From: Phytohabitans sp052068095 | GTDB taxonomy: Bacteria > Actinomycetota > Actinomycetes > Mycobacteriales > Micromonosporaceae | Length of the DNA: 64,000 bases | Reading direction: 5' to 3' | Assembly (NCBI RefSeq): GCF_052068095.1 | Contig: NZ_JBQHDG010000017.1 | Location: forward strand, 62,001 to 126,000 | In this document: in pieces, positions 7,508 through 17,854 of the stretch | Layout: every line of letters starts with the position of its first letter | Position numbering within the stretch: position 1 is the first letter of the stretch | Translations under genes and position numbers: made by a program | The notes under the pieces: generated by a model | What the model saw: only the letters and a program-made list of their open reading frames with translations | Database searches by the model: none | Told to the model about the DNA's origin: nothing

Positions 7508-8428
7508 GTGTTCGTCCTGGCCCTGATGGCGGCGGTCGGGGTCGCCGCGCTGCTGCCCGCGCGCGGCCCCGCCGCCACCGTCGCGTCGGTGGCCACGGCC
7601 GTCGCCATCGGCGGGCTCTTCTTCCTGTACGGCGCGCGGATCGCCCCGCGCGCCGCCTGGGAGGGCGCCCGCCACTGGCGGCTGCACGCGGTGGTGCTGC
7701 TGTGCACGTTCGCGCTATTCCCGCTGCTCGCGCTGGGCGGGCGGTGGCTGGACGGGCCGGTGCTCACTCCCGCCCTCTACGACGGCCTGGTGTACCTCAG
7801 CGTGGTGCCGTCCACCGTGCAGACGTCGATCGCGTTCACCGCGCTGGCCGGCGGCAACGTGCCGGCCGCGGTCTTCAGCGCCTCCTTCTCCAACCTCGCC
7901 GGCGTGCTGCTCACCCCGCTGCTGGCGGCGGCGTTGCTGGGCGGGAGCGCGATCTTCTCCGCCGGCTCGCTGGGCGAGATCGCCGCCCAGCTGGTGCTCC
8001 CGTTCGCGGCCGGCCAGGCGGCCCGCCCGTGGATCGCCGCCTGGCTCGAGCGGCGCTCCTTCGTGGCCCACGCCGAACGCGGCGCGATCCTGCTCGTCGT
8101 CTACACCGCGTTCAGCGCCGGCGTGGTCGCGGGCGTCTGGCACCAGGTCTCACCCGGCCGGCTGGCGGCACTGCTCGCCGTGCTCGCGGTCCTGCTCGCG
8201 CTCGTGCTCGGCCTGACCTGGCTCGCCGGCCGCCTGCTCGGCTTCGACCGCCCGGACCGCGTCACGATCGTCTTCTGCGGCTCGAAGAAGAGCATGGCTA
8301 CCGGTCTGCCGATGGCCGCGGTCATGTTCGGCCCGGCGGCCGCCGCGATCCTCGTCGTGCCGCTGATGCTCTTCCACCAGATCCAGCTCGTCGTCTGCGC
8401 GATACTGGCGAGACGCTGGGGTCGGTAG
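7508..8428 (+). CDS. SBF/bile-acid:sodium symporter-family protein (YfeH type)
   Basis: 306 residues, almost entirely hydrophobic with about nine to ten membrane segments. The motifs SVVPSTVQTSIAFTALAGGNVPAAVFSASFSN and CGSKKSMATGLPMA are the two signature regions of the SBF-like (YfeH/PF13593) family. It probably moves an organic anion, but the substrate is unknown. The start at GTG 7508 leaves a short N-terminus; a preceding leaderless -10 (TAGCCT) supports it. The stop codon TAG 8426-8428 is itself part of the next gene's putative promoter. Confidence 0.87.
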   Translation: MFVLALMAAVGVAALLPARGPAATVASVATAVAIGGLFFLYGARIAPRAAWEGARHWRLHAVVLLCTFALFPLLALGGRWLDGPVLTPALYDGLVYLSVVPSTVQTSIAFTALAGGNVPAAVFSASFSNLAGVLLTPLLAAALLGGSAIFSAGSLGEIAAQLVLPFAAGQAARPWIAAWLERRSFVAHAERGAILLVVYTAFSAGVVAGVWHQVSPGRLAALLAVLAVLLALVLGLTWLAGRLLGFDRPDRVTIVFCGSKKSMATGLPMAAVMFGPAAAAILVVPLMLFHQIQLVVCAILARRWGR

Positions 8429-8431
8429 TCT
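8426..8431 (+). promoter_or_regulatory. -10 box built on the transporter stop codon
   Basis: TAGTCT begins with the TAG stop of the preceding gene and is followed by 8 nt and ATG 8440. A leaderless start of the thioesterase gene is likely, because no Shine-Dalgarno is present. Confidence 0.45.
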
Positions 8432-8439
8432 CGGCCCCC

Positions 8440-8862
8440 ATGGGGGATCCATTCAAGGTCCGCGTGGGGGTGCGCGGCTACGAGCTCGACACCCTCGGCC
8501 ATCTCAACCAGGCCGTCTACCTCCAGTACGCGGAGCACGCGCGGTGGGAGGTCCTCCGGGCCGCCGGCGCCACGCCGGAAAAGTTCCTGGCCAGCCGCTC
8601 GGCCCCGGTCATGCTGGAAAACACGATCCGCTACCGCGCCGAGCTGCGCGCCGGCGACGAGGTCGACGTGACGTGCGCCTTCGAGTGGGCCGGCGGCAAG
8701 ACCTTCAGGCTCCGGCAGGAGCTGCGCAAGCCGGACGGCACCCTCTCCGCGGAGGTGACGGCCGTGGGCGGCATCCTCGACCTCGACGCCCGCCGCCTGG
8801 TCGTCGACCCCCGCGCCCACCTGCGCAAGCTCGCCGACAACCCCGAAATCCTCGACGCCTAG
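8440..8862 (+). CDS. Acyl-CoA thioesterase, 4HBT/YbgC hotdog family
   Basis: 140 residues forming a single hotdog domain. The motif YELDTLGHLNQAVYLQYAEHARWE matches the 4-hydroxybenzoyl-CoA thioesterase family, with the catalytic aspartate in ELD. It should hydrolyse acyl-CoA thioesters in the cytoplasm; chain preference cannot be read from sequence. The sequence past the stop (TAGAGAGCTTTGG) begins a partial R1 repeat. Confidence 0.88.
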   Translation: MGDPFKVRVGVRGYELDTLGHLNQAVYLQYAEHARWEVLRAAGATPEKFLASRSAPVMLENTIRYRAELRAGDEVDVTCAFEWAGGKTFRLRQELRKPDGTLSAEVTAVGGILDLDARRLVVDPRAHLRKLADNPEILDA

Positions 8863-8965
8863 AGAGCTTTGGCGCCCGGGTCGCTGTCCGTGGTGGTGTT
8901 GCTTCGAGGCATTTTCCCAGGTCCGCGTCAGCTGCGGACCGTATGCTCCCGCGGGCACCGCGCCG
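8862..8965 (+). repeat. Dispersed repeat R1, partial copy E
   Basis: TTTTCCCAGGTCCGCGTCAG, CTGCGGACCG and GCTCCCGC match the left half of R1; the right half is missing. Downstream to 9138 I see only short open frames and the Shine-Dalgarno of the lysozyme gene. Confidence 0.55.
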
Positions 8966-9138
8966 GACGGTGCGCGGCGGCGTGGCGACCACCGTCCGGC
9001 CGCGCCTGAGCCGCGCCGCGTGGCACGGCACGGTCCCGGTGACCGTCGACGGCCCGACCGTGTGCCTACCTCACCTCGGCCTCGAGGGTGCTTGAGCATC
9101 GCCGGCCCGCGGAGGACGCTGTTCGTGGGAGGCGGGCC

Positions 9139-10692
9139 ATGGTGCGCAGGGGTCTGGCGGTGCTGTTCGGTGCGGTGCTCGTCGCCGCGGGTCTGACCGT
9201 TGTCGGCGCGTCGCCGGCCGGGGCGATTCCGCCGCCGCCCGGTTACCCGATCCGCGGGGTCGACGTCTCCTACTACCAGGGGCCGTCGCTCGACTGGGCC
9301 GCCCTCGCCCGGGGCGGCGCGAAGTTCGCGTACATCCGGGCCAGCGAGCAGGACGGGCAGCCCGTCCCCAACAACAACCCCGATCCGTTCCTCGCCACCA
9401 ACCTGGCCGGGGCCCGCGCCAACGGCCTGTACGCCGGTGCGTACCACCGCGCCCGCCCGGACCTGAGCAGCGGCCGGCAGCAGGCCGGCGTCCTGCTCGA
9501 CTTCGCGCCGTACACCGTAGACGGGCGCACCCTGCCGCCGATGCTCGACATCGAGTGGCCGCGGCCCGCGTGGGGGCTCGACGACTGTTTCGACATGACG
9601 CCGGCCCAGATGGTGGCCTGGATCGAAGACTTCGTGAACGAGATCGCGGTGCGCACCGGCCGCCAGGCGATGATCTACACGAACACCAACTGGTGGAACC
9701 CCTGCACGGGCGGCAGCACCCGCTTCGCGGCCAACCCGCTCTTCATCGCCAACTACTCGCAGGACCCGCCGCCGCTGCCGGCCGGCTGGCCGTCGTTCGC
9801 CCTGTGGCAGCACGCGGCGGGAGCGCAGATCCCCGGCTCCGACTGGGCCACGCCGGACCTGGACGTGTTCAACGGCGGCTACGCGGCCCTCGCCCAGCTT
9901 GTCGGCGGCCCGGCCACCAGCCTGCTGGCCACCGTCAACGACAAGTACGTGAGCGCGGAGAGGGCCGGCGCCGACCCGCTCATCGCCAGCCGTCCCGCGA
10001 TTGGATCCTGGGAGCAGTTCGACCGGATCGACGCCGGCGGCGGGTTCGTCGCGCTGCGGTCGCGGATCAACGGCCTCTACGTCTCCGCCGAGCGGGCCGG
10101 GGCGGCGCCCCTGATCGCCAGCCGGCCGGCGATCGGCGGCTGGGAGAGGTTCCGGGTCGTCGACAACGCCGACGGCACGATCAGCCTGCTGGCCAACGCC
10201 AACGGCAAGTACGTGAGCGCGGAGAAGGCGGGTGCCGCGCCGCTCATCGCCAGCCGCACCGCCATCAACACCTGGGAGAAGTTCCGCGCGGTCCAGCCGC
10301 CGCCCCTGGTCACCCTGCTGGCCAGCGTCAACCGCCGGTACGTCAGCGCGGCGAACGCGGGCGCGGCACCGCTGGTCGCCAGCCGGCCGGGGGTCGGGTC
10401 GTGGGAGCAGTTCGACCAGGTCGACGCCGGCGACGGGTTCGTCGCGTTCCGCTCCCGCGGCAACGGCCGCTACGTCTGCGCCGAGCAGGCCGGTGCCGCG
10501 CCGCTGATCGCGAGCCGGACGGCGATCGGTGCCTGGGAGAAGTTCCGGATCATCGACAACGCCGACGGCACCACGAGCCTGCTGGCCAACGCCAACGGCA
10601 AGTACGTGAGCGCCGAGCAGGCGGGTGCCGCCCCGCTGATCGCCAGCCGCACCGCGATCGGCACCTGGGAGAAGTTCTTCCGCCTGGTCTAG
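9139..10692 (+). CDS. Secreted GH25 lysozyme with two C-terminal beta-trefoil (fascin-like) domains
   Basis: 517 residues. Signal peptide 1-29 (ends PAGA). GH25 muramidase domain about 36-265: GVDVSYYQG and MLDIEWP carry the acidic active-site residues of this family, which cuts peptidoglycan between MurNAc and GlcNAc. The rest is six about-45-residue units with the motif GKYVSAERAGAAPLIASR and WEKF, arranged as two groups of three split by a QPPPL linker, as in fascin-like or actin-crosslinking trefoils that bind sugars or cell walls. GGGAGG precedes ATG 9139. Its stop lies inside the shared terminator. Confidence 0.9.
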   Translation: MVRRGLAVLFGAVLVAAGLTVVGASPAGAIPPPPGYPIRGVDVSYYQGPSLDWAALARGGAKFAYIRASEQDGQPVPNNNPDPFLATNLAGARANGLYAGAYHRARPDLSSGRQQAGVLLDFAPYTVDGRTLPPMLDIEWPRPAWGLDDCFDMTPAQMVAWIEDFVNEIAVRTGRQAMIYTNTNWWNPCTGGSTRFAANPLFIANYSQDPPPLPAGWPSFALWQHAAGAQIPGSDWATPDLDVFNGGYAALAQLVGGPATSLLATVNDKYVSAERAGADPLIASRPAIGSWEQFDRIDAGGGFVALRSRINGLYVSAERAGAAPLIASRPAIGGWERFRVVDNADGTISLLANANGKYVSAEKAGAAPLIASRTAINTWEKFRAVQPPPLVTLLASVNRRYVSAANAGAAPLVASRPGVGSWEQFDQVDAGDGFVAFRSRGNGRYVCAEQAGAAPLIASRTAIGAWEKFRIIDNADGTTSLLANANGKYVSAEQAGAAPLIASRTAIGTWEKFFRLV

Positions 10693-10714
10693 GGCCTGTT
10701 GAAACAGGCCCTAG
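10689..10714. terminator. Bidirectional terminator containing both stop codons
   Basis: CTAGGGCCTGTT (10689-10700) and AACAGGCCCTAG (10703-10714) are a perfect 12-bp inverted repeat with a 2-nt spacer. The TAG of the lysozyme gene and the TAG of the opposing MocR gene are both inside the stem. Confidence 0.75.
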
Positions 10715-12084
10715 CGGGCGGCGCGGTGCAGGGGGCCGGCGCGGTGGCCGCTGGCGCGGTGGCGTGCCCCGGCGGCCTCGGCGAGGATGGCGGCCAGGTC
10801 GTCGAAGCCGTCGCGCACCAGGCCGACCGTCACCCGGATGTGGTCGCCGCCCAGCGGGCGCACCTCGAACGGCGCGCCCGGCGCCGCGCCGATCCCGTGC
10901 GCGGCCAGGGTGACGAGGGCGACCTGCTGGTCGCGCACCGCGATCCACATGTTGATGCCGTCGGCGGCGGTCGCCTCCACCCCGTGCCCGGCGAGCGCGG
11001 CCAGGAGCAGGTCGCGGCGGCGGGCGTACTCGCGGCGGGCGCCGGCCACCGCGCGCACGGTCGCCGGGTCGGTCAGCAGGTCGAGCAGCACCGCCTGGAG
11101 CACCCGGCTGGACCAGCCGGGGCCGAGCAGCCGCCGGTCGGCGACGGCGGTGACCAGCGCGGCAGGGCCACCGACCGCGGCCAGCCGCAGGTCCGGGCCG
11201 TGGCTCTTGGAGAAGCTGCGCACGTGTACCACCCGGTCGGGCAGGTGCGCGCCGAGCGAGACGGCCGGCGCCGTGGCGATGTCGCCCACGTGGTCGTCTT
11301 CGACCACGATGATCGACTCATGGTCGGCGAGCAGGGCGGCGAGGTCGGCGGCGCGCTCCGCGGTCATCGAGACGCCGGTGGGGTTCTGCGCCCGCGGCTG
11401 GAGGAAGACCGCGCTGGGGGATTGCTCCAGCGCCGCGGCCAGCGCGGCCGGCACCGGCCCGGCGGCGTCCAGCGCCACGGGCACCGGCACCGCGCCGACC
11501 GACTCCAGCAGGTCGAGCAGGGGCGGGAAGGTCGGGTTTTCCACCACCACGTGGGCGCCGAAGCGCACCACCGCGCCCACCACCCGGTCGAGCGCGTCGA
11601 GGGCGCCGTCGACGACGGTGAGCTGCTGCGGCGGGTACGGCCAGCGCTCCCGGAGCACCACCTCCAGGCGGGGGAGCACCGGGTCCTCCAGGTACGACGT
11701 GGTGAGCCGGGTGTCGCCGATCCGGCGCAGCGCGGGCGCGAGGTCGGGGAGCAGGTCGTGGTCGGGCACGCCGGTGGAGAAGTCGTGCGGCAGCGACGAC
11801 GGGTTGGCGACCAGCCGGGAGAAGCGCATCTTCTGCCGGGGGCGGGTGGGTGTGAGCACGAAGGTGCCGGAGCGCCCGCGCGTCTGGATCGCCCCCGCGC
11901 TGGCCAGCGAACGCCAGGCCTCGCTGACCGTCGTCGGGCTGATGCCGAGCGCCTGCGCGACCGAGCGGACCGTGGGCAGGCGGGTGCCGGCGGGCAACTC
12001 GCCGTTGTGCACGAGGCGGCTCACCGCGGCGGCGATCCCGCGGGCGGTGCGATCGTTGACCGCACCGGCGATGAGCTGGAGCAT
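10711..12084 (-). CDS. MocR-type (GntR-HTH plus aminotransferase-fold) regulator
   Basis: 457 residues. N-terminal GntR winged helix (LPAGTRLPTVRSVAQALGISPTTVSEAWRSL), then a fold-type I PLP domain with PNPTGV-like QNPTGVSM and the PLP lysine in RSFSKSHGPDLR. MocR proteins use PLP adducts of amino compounds as signals. Divergent from a pyrimidine/hydantoin catabolic operon, so beta-alanine or an upstream intermediate is a plausible effector (inference). ATG 12084 has TAGGAG 4 nt upstream; an in-frame TTG at 12099 would swallow that site. Confidence 0.9.
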   Translation of the reverse strand: MLQLIAGAVNDRTARGIAAAVSRLVHNGELPAGTRLPTVRSVAQALGISPTTVSEAWRSLASAGAIQTRGRSGTFVLTPTRPRQKMRFSRLVANPSSLPHDFSTGVPDHDLLPDLAPALRRIGDTRLTTSYLEDPVLPRLEVVLRERWPYPPQQLTVVDGALDALDRVVGAVVRFGAHVVVENPTFPPLLDLLESVGAVPVPVALDAAGPVPAALAAALEQSPSAVFLQPRAQNPTGVSMTAERAADLAALLADHESIIVVEDDHVGDIATAPAVSLGAHLPDRVVHVRSFSKSHGPDLRLAAVGGPAALVTAVADRRLLGPGWSSRVLQAVLLDLLTDPATVRAVAGARREYARRRDLLLAALAGHGVEATAADGINMWIAVRDQQVALVTLAAHGIGAAPGAPFEVRPLGGDHIRVTVGLVRDGFDDLAAILAEAAGARHRASGHRAGPLHRAAR

Positions 12085-12089
12085 GTTAC

Positions 12090-12156
12090 TCCTACGCAAT
12101 ATCCTGTAACAATCTCGCCATTGTCCGCCCGCACCTGTGTCACTAAAGTCCTACGC
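12090..12156. promoter_or_regulatory. Control region of the pyrimidine-degradation operon
   Basis: Plus-strand promoter TTGTCC (12121-12126), 17 bp, TAAAGT (12144-12149). An inverted repeat ACAAT (12109-12113) N6 ATTGT (12120-12124) overlaps the -35. A direct repeat TCCTACGC occurs at 12090-12097 and 12149-12156; MocR regulators often bind direct repeats. Confidence 0.5.
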
Positions 12157-12197
12157 CATCAGCTGCGAAAAGAACAGAGCCGAGAGGGGACGACCCC

Positions 12198-13037
12198 ATG
12201 GCAGACCTTGTCCGCGCCGCGCTCGTCCAGACCACGTGGACCGGCGACAAGGAATCGATGATCAAGGCTCATGAGGAGTACGCCCGCCAAGCCGCCGCAC
12301 AGGGCGCGAAGGTGATCTGCTTCCAGGAGCTCTTCTACGGCCCGTACTTCTGCCAGGTCCAGGACAAGGAGTACTACTCGTACGCCGAGTCGATCCCCGG
12401 GCCGACCACCGAGCGCTTCCAGGCGCTCGCCGCCGAGCTCGGCATGGTGATGGTCCTGCCGATGTACGAGCAGGAGCAGCCCGGCGTCCTCTACAACACC
12501 GCCGCGGTCGTCGACGCCGACGGTCGATACCTCGGCAAGTACCGCAAGACGCACATCCCGCAGGTCAAGGGCTTCTGGGAGAAGTTCTACTTCCGTCCCG
12601 GCAACCTCGGCTACCCCACGTTCGACACCGCGGTCGGCCGCATCGGCGTGTACATCTGCTACGACCGCCACTTCCCGGAGGGCTGGCGCGCGCTCGGCCT
12701 CGGCGGCGCGACGATCGTGTTCAACCCGTCCGCCACCCACCGCGGCCTCTCGTCCTACCTGTGGAAGCTGGAGCAGCCGGCCAGCGCCGTCGCCAACGAG
12801 TACTTCGTCGGCGCGATCAACCGGGTCGGCGTCGAGCCGCTCGGGGACAACGACTTCTACGGCACGTCGTACTTCGTCGACCCCGAGGGCAAGTTCGTCG
12901 GCGAGACCGGCGACCCGTACCAGGCCGAGCTGATCGTCCGCGACCTCGACCTGGCCCTGCTGGCCGAGGTGCGCGACCGGTGGGCCTTCTACCGCGACCG
13001 CCGCCCGGACGCCTACGGCCCGCTCACCCAGCCCTGA
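12198..13037 (+). CDS. Beta-ureidopropionase / N-carbamoyl-amino-acid amidohydrolase (nitrilase family)
   Basis: 279 residues. The catalytic triad of the carbon-nitrogen hydrolase family is present: Glu in CFQELFYG, Lys in YRKTHIPQ and Cys in YICYDRHFPEG. This family branch splits N-carbamoyl-beta-alanine into beta-alanine, CO2 and ammonia, step three of reductive pyrimidine breakdown. The next gene, a dihydropyrimidinase, supports this. First gene of the operon; GAGAGGGG lies upstream of ATG 12198. Confidence 0.9.
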   Translation: MADLVRAALVQTTWTGDKESMIKAHEEYARQAAAQGAKVICFQELFYGPYFCQVQDKEYYSYAESIPGPTTERFQALAAELGMVMVLPMYEQEQPGVLYNTAAVVDADGRYLGKYRKTHIPQVKGFWEKFYFRPGNLGYPTFDTAVGRIGVYICYDRHFPEGWRALGLGGATIVFNPSATHRGLSSYLWKLEQPASAVANEYFVGAINRVGVEPLGDNDFYGTSYFVDPEGKFVGETGDPYQAELIVRDLDLALLAEVRDRWAFYRDRRPDAYGPLTQP

Positions 13038-13054
13038 TCCGGAGGAACAAGAAC

Positions 13055-14454
13055 ATGACCCTGCTGATCACCGGGGGCACCGTGATCGGCCCCACCGGCG
13101 CGAGCCCGGCCGACGTGCTGGTCGACGGCGAGAAGATCGTCGCGATCCACGCGCCCGGCACCGGCCCGTCGGACACCGAGACCCTCGACGCCACCGGCAA
13201 GTACGTCATCCCGGGCGGCATCGACGCGCACACCCACATGGAGCTGCCGTTCGGCGGCACGTTCGCGTCGGACACGTTCGACACCGGCACGAAGGCCGCG
13301 GCGTTCGGCGGCACCACCACGATCATCGACTTCGCGGTGCAGCGCACCGGCGAGGTGGTGCAGGACGGGCTCGCCGCCTGGCACGCCAAGGCCGACGGCA
13401 ACTGCCACGTCGACTACGCGTTCCACATGATCCTCGGCGGCGTCGACGACGACTCGCTCAAGGCCATGGACCAGCTCGTCAACGACGAGGGCATCAGCAG
13501 CTTCAAGCTCTTCATGGCGTACCCGGGCGTGTTCTACTCCGACGACGGCCAGATCCTGCGGGCCATGCAGAAGGCGCGCGACAACGGCGCGGTCATCATG
13601 ATGCACGCGGAAAACGGCATCGCGATCGACGTGCTGATCCAGCAGGCCCTCGCCCGCGGCGAGACCGACCCGATCCACCACGGCCTCACCCGGCCCGAGG
13701 CCCTCGAGGCCGAGGCGACCCACCGGGCGATCATGCTGGCCGAGGTGGCCCAGGACTGCCCGCTGTACATCGTGCACCTGTCCGCCAGCCGGGCCCTGGC
13801 CGAGGTGGCGGCGGCCCGCGACGCCGGGCGCAACGTCTTCGCCGAGACCTGCCCGCAGTACCTGTACCTGACGCTGGAGGACCAGCTCGGCGCGCCCGGC
13901 TTCGAAGGCGCCAAGTGGGTCTGCTCCACCCCGCTGCGCAGCAAGCACGAGAGCCACCAGAGGGACCTGTGGCAGGGGCTGCGCAGCAACGACCTCGCGA
14001 TCGTCTCCACCGACCACTGCCCGTTCTGCTTCAAAGACCAGAAGGAGCTGGGCGTCGGCGACTTCTCCAAGATCCCCAACGGCATCGGCGGGGTCGAGCA
14101 CCGGGTCGACCTGCTCTACCAGGGCGTCGTCGACGGCAAGCTGTCGCTGGAGCGCTGGGTAGAGACGATCGCCACGACACCGGCCAGGATGTTCGGCCTC
14201 TACCCGCGCAAGGGCGTCATCCAGCCCGGGTCGGACGCCGACATCGTGGTCTACGACCCGAACGGGCGCACCCGGATCAGCGTCGAGACCCACCACATGA
14301 ACATGGACCACTCGGCGTACGAGGGCTACGAGATCGCCGGCAAGGTCGACACTGTCCTGTCCCGCGGCGAGGTCATCGTGCGCGAGGGCGCCTACCACGG
14401 CTCGAAGGGGCGGGGCCAGTACCTGCCCCGCGGGCTCTCGAGCTACCTGGTGTG

Positions 14455-14455
<1 letters not shown>
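13055..14455 (+). CDS. hydA: Dihydropyrimidinase / D-hydantoinase
   Basis: 466 residues, the normal length. The binuclear zinc site is complete: DAHTH, the carboxylated lysine in SSFKLFMAY, His in MMHAEN, His in IVHLSAS and Asp in STDHCPF. It hydrolyses 5,6-dihydrouracil or hydantoins to N-carbamoyl amino acids in the cytoplasm. GGAGGA lies 8 nt before ATG 13055. It sits between the amidohydrolase and an aldehyde dehydrogenase, so it works in a linear pathway. Its stop overlaps the next start by 1 nt (TGATG). Confidence 0.95.
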
Positions 14456-15936
<1,481 letters not shown>

Positions 15937-15939
15937 CGT

Positions 15940-16956
15940 ATGGACATCGGCGTCGTCTTCCAGTGCGACCCACCCGCGTCCACCGTGGTCGACCTCGCGG
16001 TGGAGGCGGAGGCGGCGGGGTTCAGTCACGTGTGGACGTTCGACTCGCACCTGCTGTGGCAGGAGCCGTTCGTCATCTACTCGCAGATCCTCGCGCGGAC
16101 GTCCAATGTGGTCGTCGGCCCGATGGTGACCAACCCGGGCACCCGCGACTGGACCGTGACGGCGTCGCTGTTCGCCACGCTCAACGAGATGTACGGCGCC
16201 CGCACCATCTGCGGCATCGGCCGGGGCGACTCGGCGCTGCGCACGCTCGGCCTCCCGCCCAACAGCCTCAAGGAGCTGGGCGAGTGCGTGCACGTGATCC
16301 GCGAGCTGGTGGCCGGCCGCCCGGTGACCCTGCGCGGCAACGAGGTGCGGCTGCCGTGGGTCGAGCCCGGCACCGAGCTGCCGGTGTGGGTCGCCGCGTA
16401 CGGGCCGAAGGCGCTCGCCCTGACCGGCGAGGTGGGCGACGGGTACATCCTCCAGCTCGCCGACCCGGACATCGCCGCCTGGATGATCCAGACGGTGCGG
16501 GGCGCGGCCGAGAAGGCGGGGCGCGACCCGGCGGCCATCAAGTTCTGCGTGGCCGCACCGGCCTACGTCGGCGACGACCTGGCCCACCAGCGCGAGCAGA
16601 CCCGGTGGTTCGGCGGCATGGTCGGCAACCACGTCGCCGACATCGTCGCGCGCTACGGCACGAGTGGGGCGGTGCCGCAGGCCCTCACCGACTACATCGA
16701 GGGCCGCAAGGGATACGACTACGCGCAGCACGGCAAGGCCGGCAACACGCACACCGCGTTCGTGCCGGACGACATCGTCGACCGGTTCTGCGTGCTCGGG
16801 CCGGTGGAGTCGCACCTGACCAAGCTGCGGGCGCTGCGCGACCTGGGCGTCGACCAGTTCGCGGTGTACCTCCAGCACGACGACAAGGAGCACACCCTCG
16901 CCGCGTACGGCGAGCACATCATCCCCGCGCTGCGCGCCGAATCAGTGGCGGCATGA
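15940..16956 (+). CDS. Luciferase-like (F420-type) oxidoreductase, CPS_4043-like family
   Basis: 338 residues, a bacterial luciferase-like TIM barrel (MDIGVVFQCDPPASTVVDLA, GPMVTNPGTRDWTVTAS, CGIGRGDSALRTLG). Members of this subfamily recur next to dihydropyrimidinase genes and may use F420 or a flavin. The reaction is unknown. Since no dihydropyrimidine dehydrogenase is present, a reductive role on the pyrimidine ring or on a related heterocycle is possible (inference). It starts 3 nt after the dehydrogenase stop. Confidence 0.85.
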   Translation: MDIGVVFQCDPPASTVVDLAVEAEAAGFSHVWTFDSHLLWQEPFVIYSQILARTSNVVVGPMVTNPGTRDWTVTASLFATLNEMYGARTICGIGRGDSALRTLGLPPNSLKELGECVHVIRELVAGRPVTLRGNEVRLPWVEPGTELPVWVAAYGPKALALTGEVGDGYILQLADPDIAAWMIQTVRGAAEKAGRDPAAIKFCVAAPAYVGDDLAHQREQTRWFGGMVGNHVADIVARYGTSGAVPQALTDYIEGRKGYDYAQHGKAGNTHTAFVPDDIVDRFCVLGPVESHLTKLRALRDLGVDQFAVYLQHDDKEHTLAAYGEHIIPALRAESVAA

Positions 16957-17008
16957 GCGCGGAGCGAAGCGGAGCGCACATGCTTCGCGGTCCGCAGGGG
17001 ATGGTCGC

Positions 17009-17854
17009 GTGAAAAGGGCGCTCGCCACCGGGATCGGCGCGGTCGTCGTGGCGGTCCTGCTGTGGGAGGCGTACAAGTGGGTCGGCAGCGACGACGGCGC
17101 CACCGTCCTCGGCGTCCGGGTGCTGCCGCGGGCGGACGACGCGGCCATGCCGCACGTCCTCGACGTGCTGCGCCGCTTCGGCGAGCCGGAGCTGGCCGGT
17201 GGTGACCCGATAGCGCTCGTCGTGCTGAAGGCGTGCCTGTTCACGCTCCGCAGTGTCGCGGTCGGGTTTGGCGCCGGCGCGCTGATCGGGCTGCTGCTCG
17301 CGGTCGTGATGCAGCGCTTTCGGGTGGTCGAGCGCGGCCTGCTGCCCTACGTCATCCTCTCCCAGACCGTGCCGCTGATCGCGCTCGCGCCGGCGATCGC
17401 CGGGTGGGGCGGGAAGCTGTCGCTCGGCTCGTACCCGTGGCAGCCCTGGATGTCGGTGGCCACGATCGCCGCGTACCTGGCGTTCTTCCCGGTCGCCGTC
17501 GGCATGCTGCGCGGGCTCCAGTCGCCGCCCGCGGTGGCCGAGGAGCTGATGCACAGCTACGCCGCCGGGTGGTGGCACACGCTCGTCAAGCTGCGGCTCC
17601 CGGCGTCAACCCCCTATCTCTTCCCCGCGTTGCGGCTCGCGGGGGCCGCGGCCGTCGTCGGGGCCGTGGTGGGCGAGATCTCCACGGGTACCCGCGGCGG
17701 CATCGGCCGCCTCGTCATCGAGTACTCCCGGGAGGCGACCGCCGACCCGGCCAAGGTCTACACCGCGATGGTCGGCGCGGCGCTGCTCGGCCTGGCCGTG
17801 GCGGGGCTCGTGGGCGCCGCCGAGTTCGCACTCAACCGACGGAGGGCCGCATGA
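17009..17854 (+). CDS. ABC importer permease 1 (SsuC/ThiX-like)
   Basis: 281 residues with about six membrane segments and the BPD transport loop (AEELMHSYAAGWWHTLVKLRLPASTPYLF). Pairs with the second permease at 18666 to form a heterodimeric channel. Start is GTG 17009. The 52 nt before it contain a GGAGCGAAGCGGAGCG repeat-like segment rather than a clear Shine-Dalgarno. Substrate probably a pyrimidine, hydantoin or related compound, judged only from context. Confidence 0.9.
   Translation: MKRALATGIGAVVVAVLLWEAYKWVGSDDGATVLGVRVLPRADDAAMPHVLDVLRRFGEPELAGGDPIALVVLKACLFTLRSVAVGFGAGALIGLLLAVVMQRFRVVERGLLPYVILSQTVPLIALAPAIAGWGGKLSLGSYPWQPWMSVATIAAYLAFFPVAVGMLRGLQSPPAVAEELMHSYAAGWWHTLVKLRLPASTPYLFPALRLAGAAAVVGAVVGEISTGTRGGIGRLVIEYSREATADPAKVYTAMVGAALLGLAVAGLVGAAEFALNRRRAA

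Noticed and set aside
8944..9095. Protein-like stretch TTVRPRLSRAAWHGTVPVTVDG between the thioesterase and lysozyme genes
   Set aside because: No start with a ribosome site and no family match; could be a gene remnant but the evidence is too thin to annotate.
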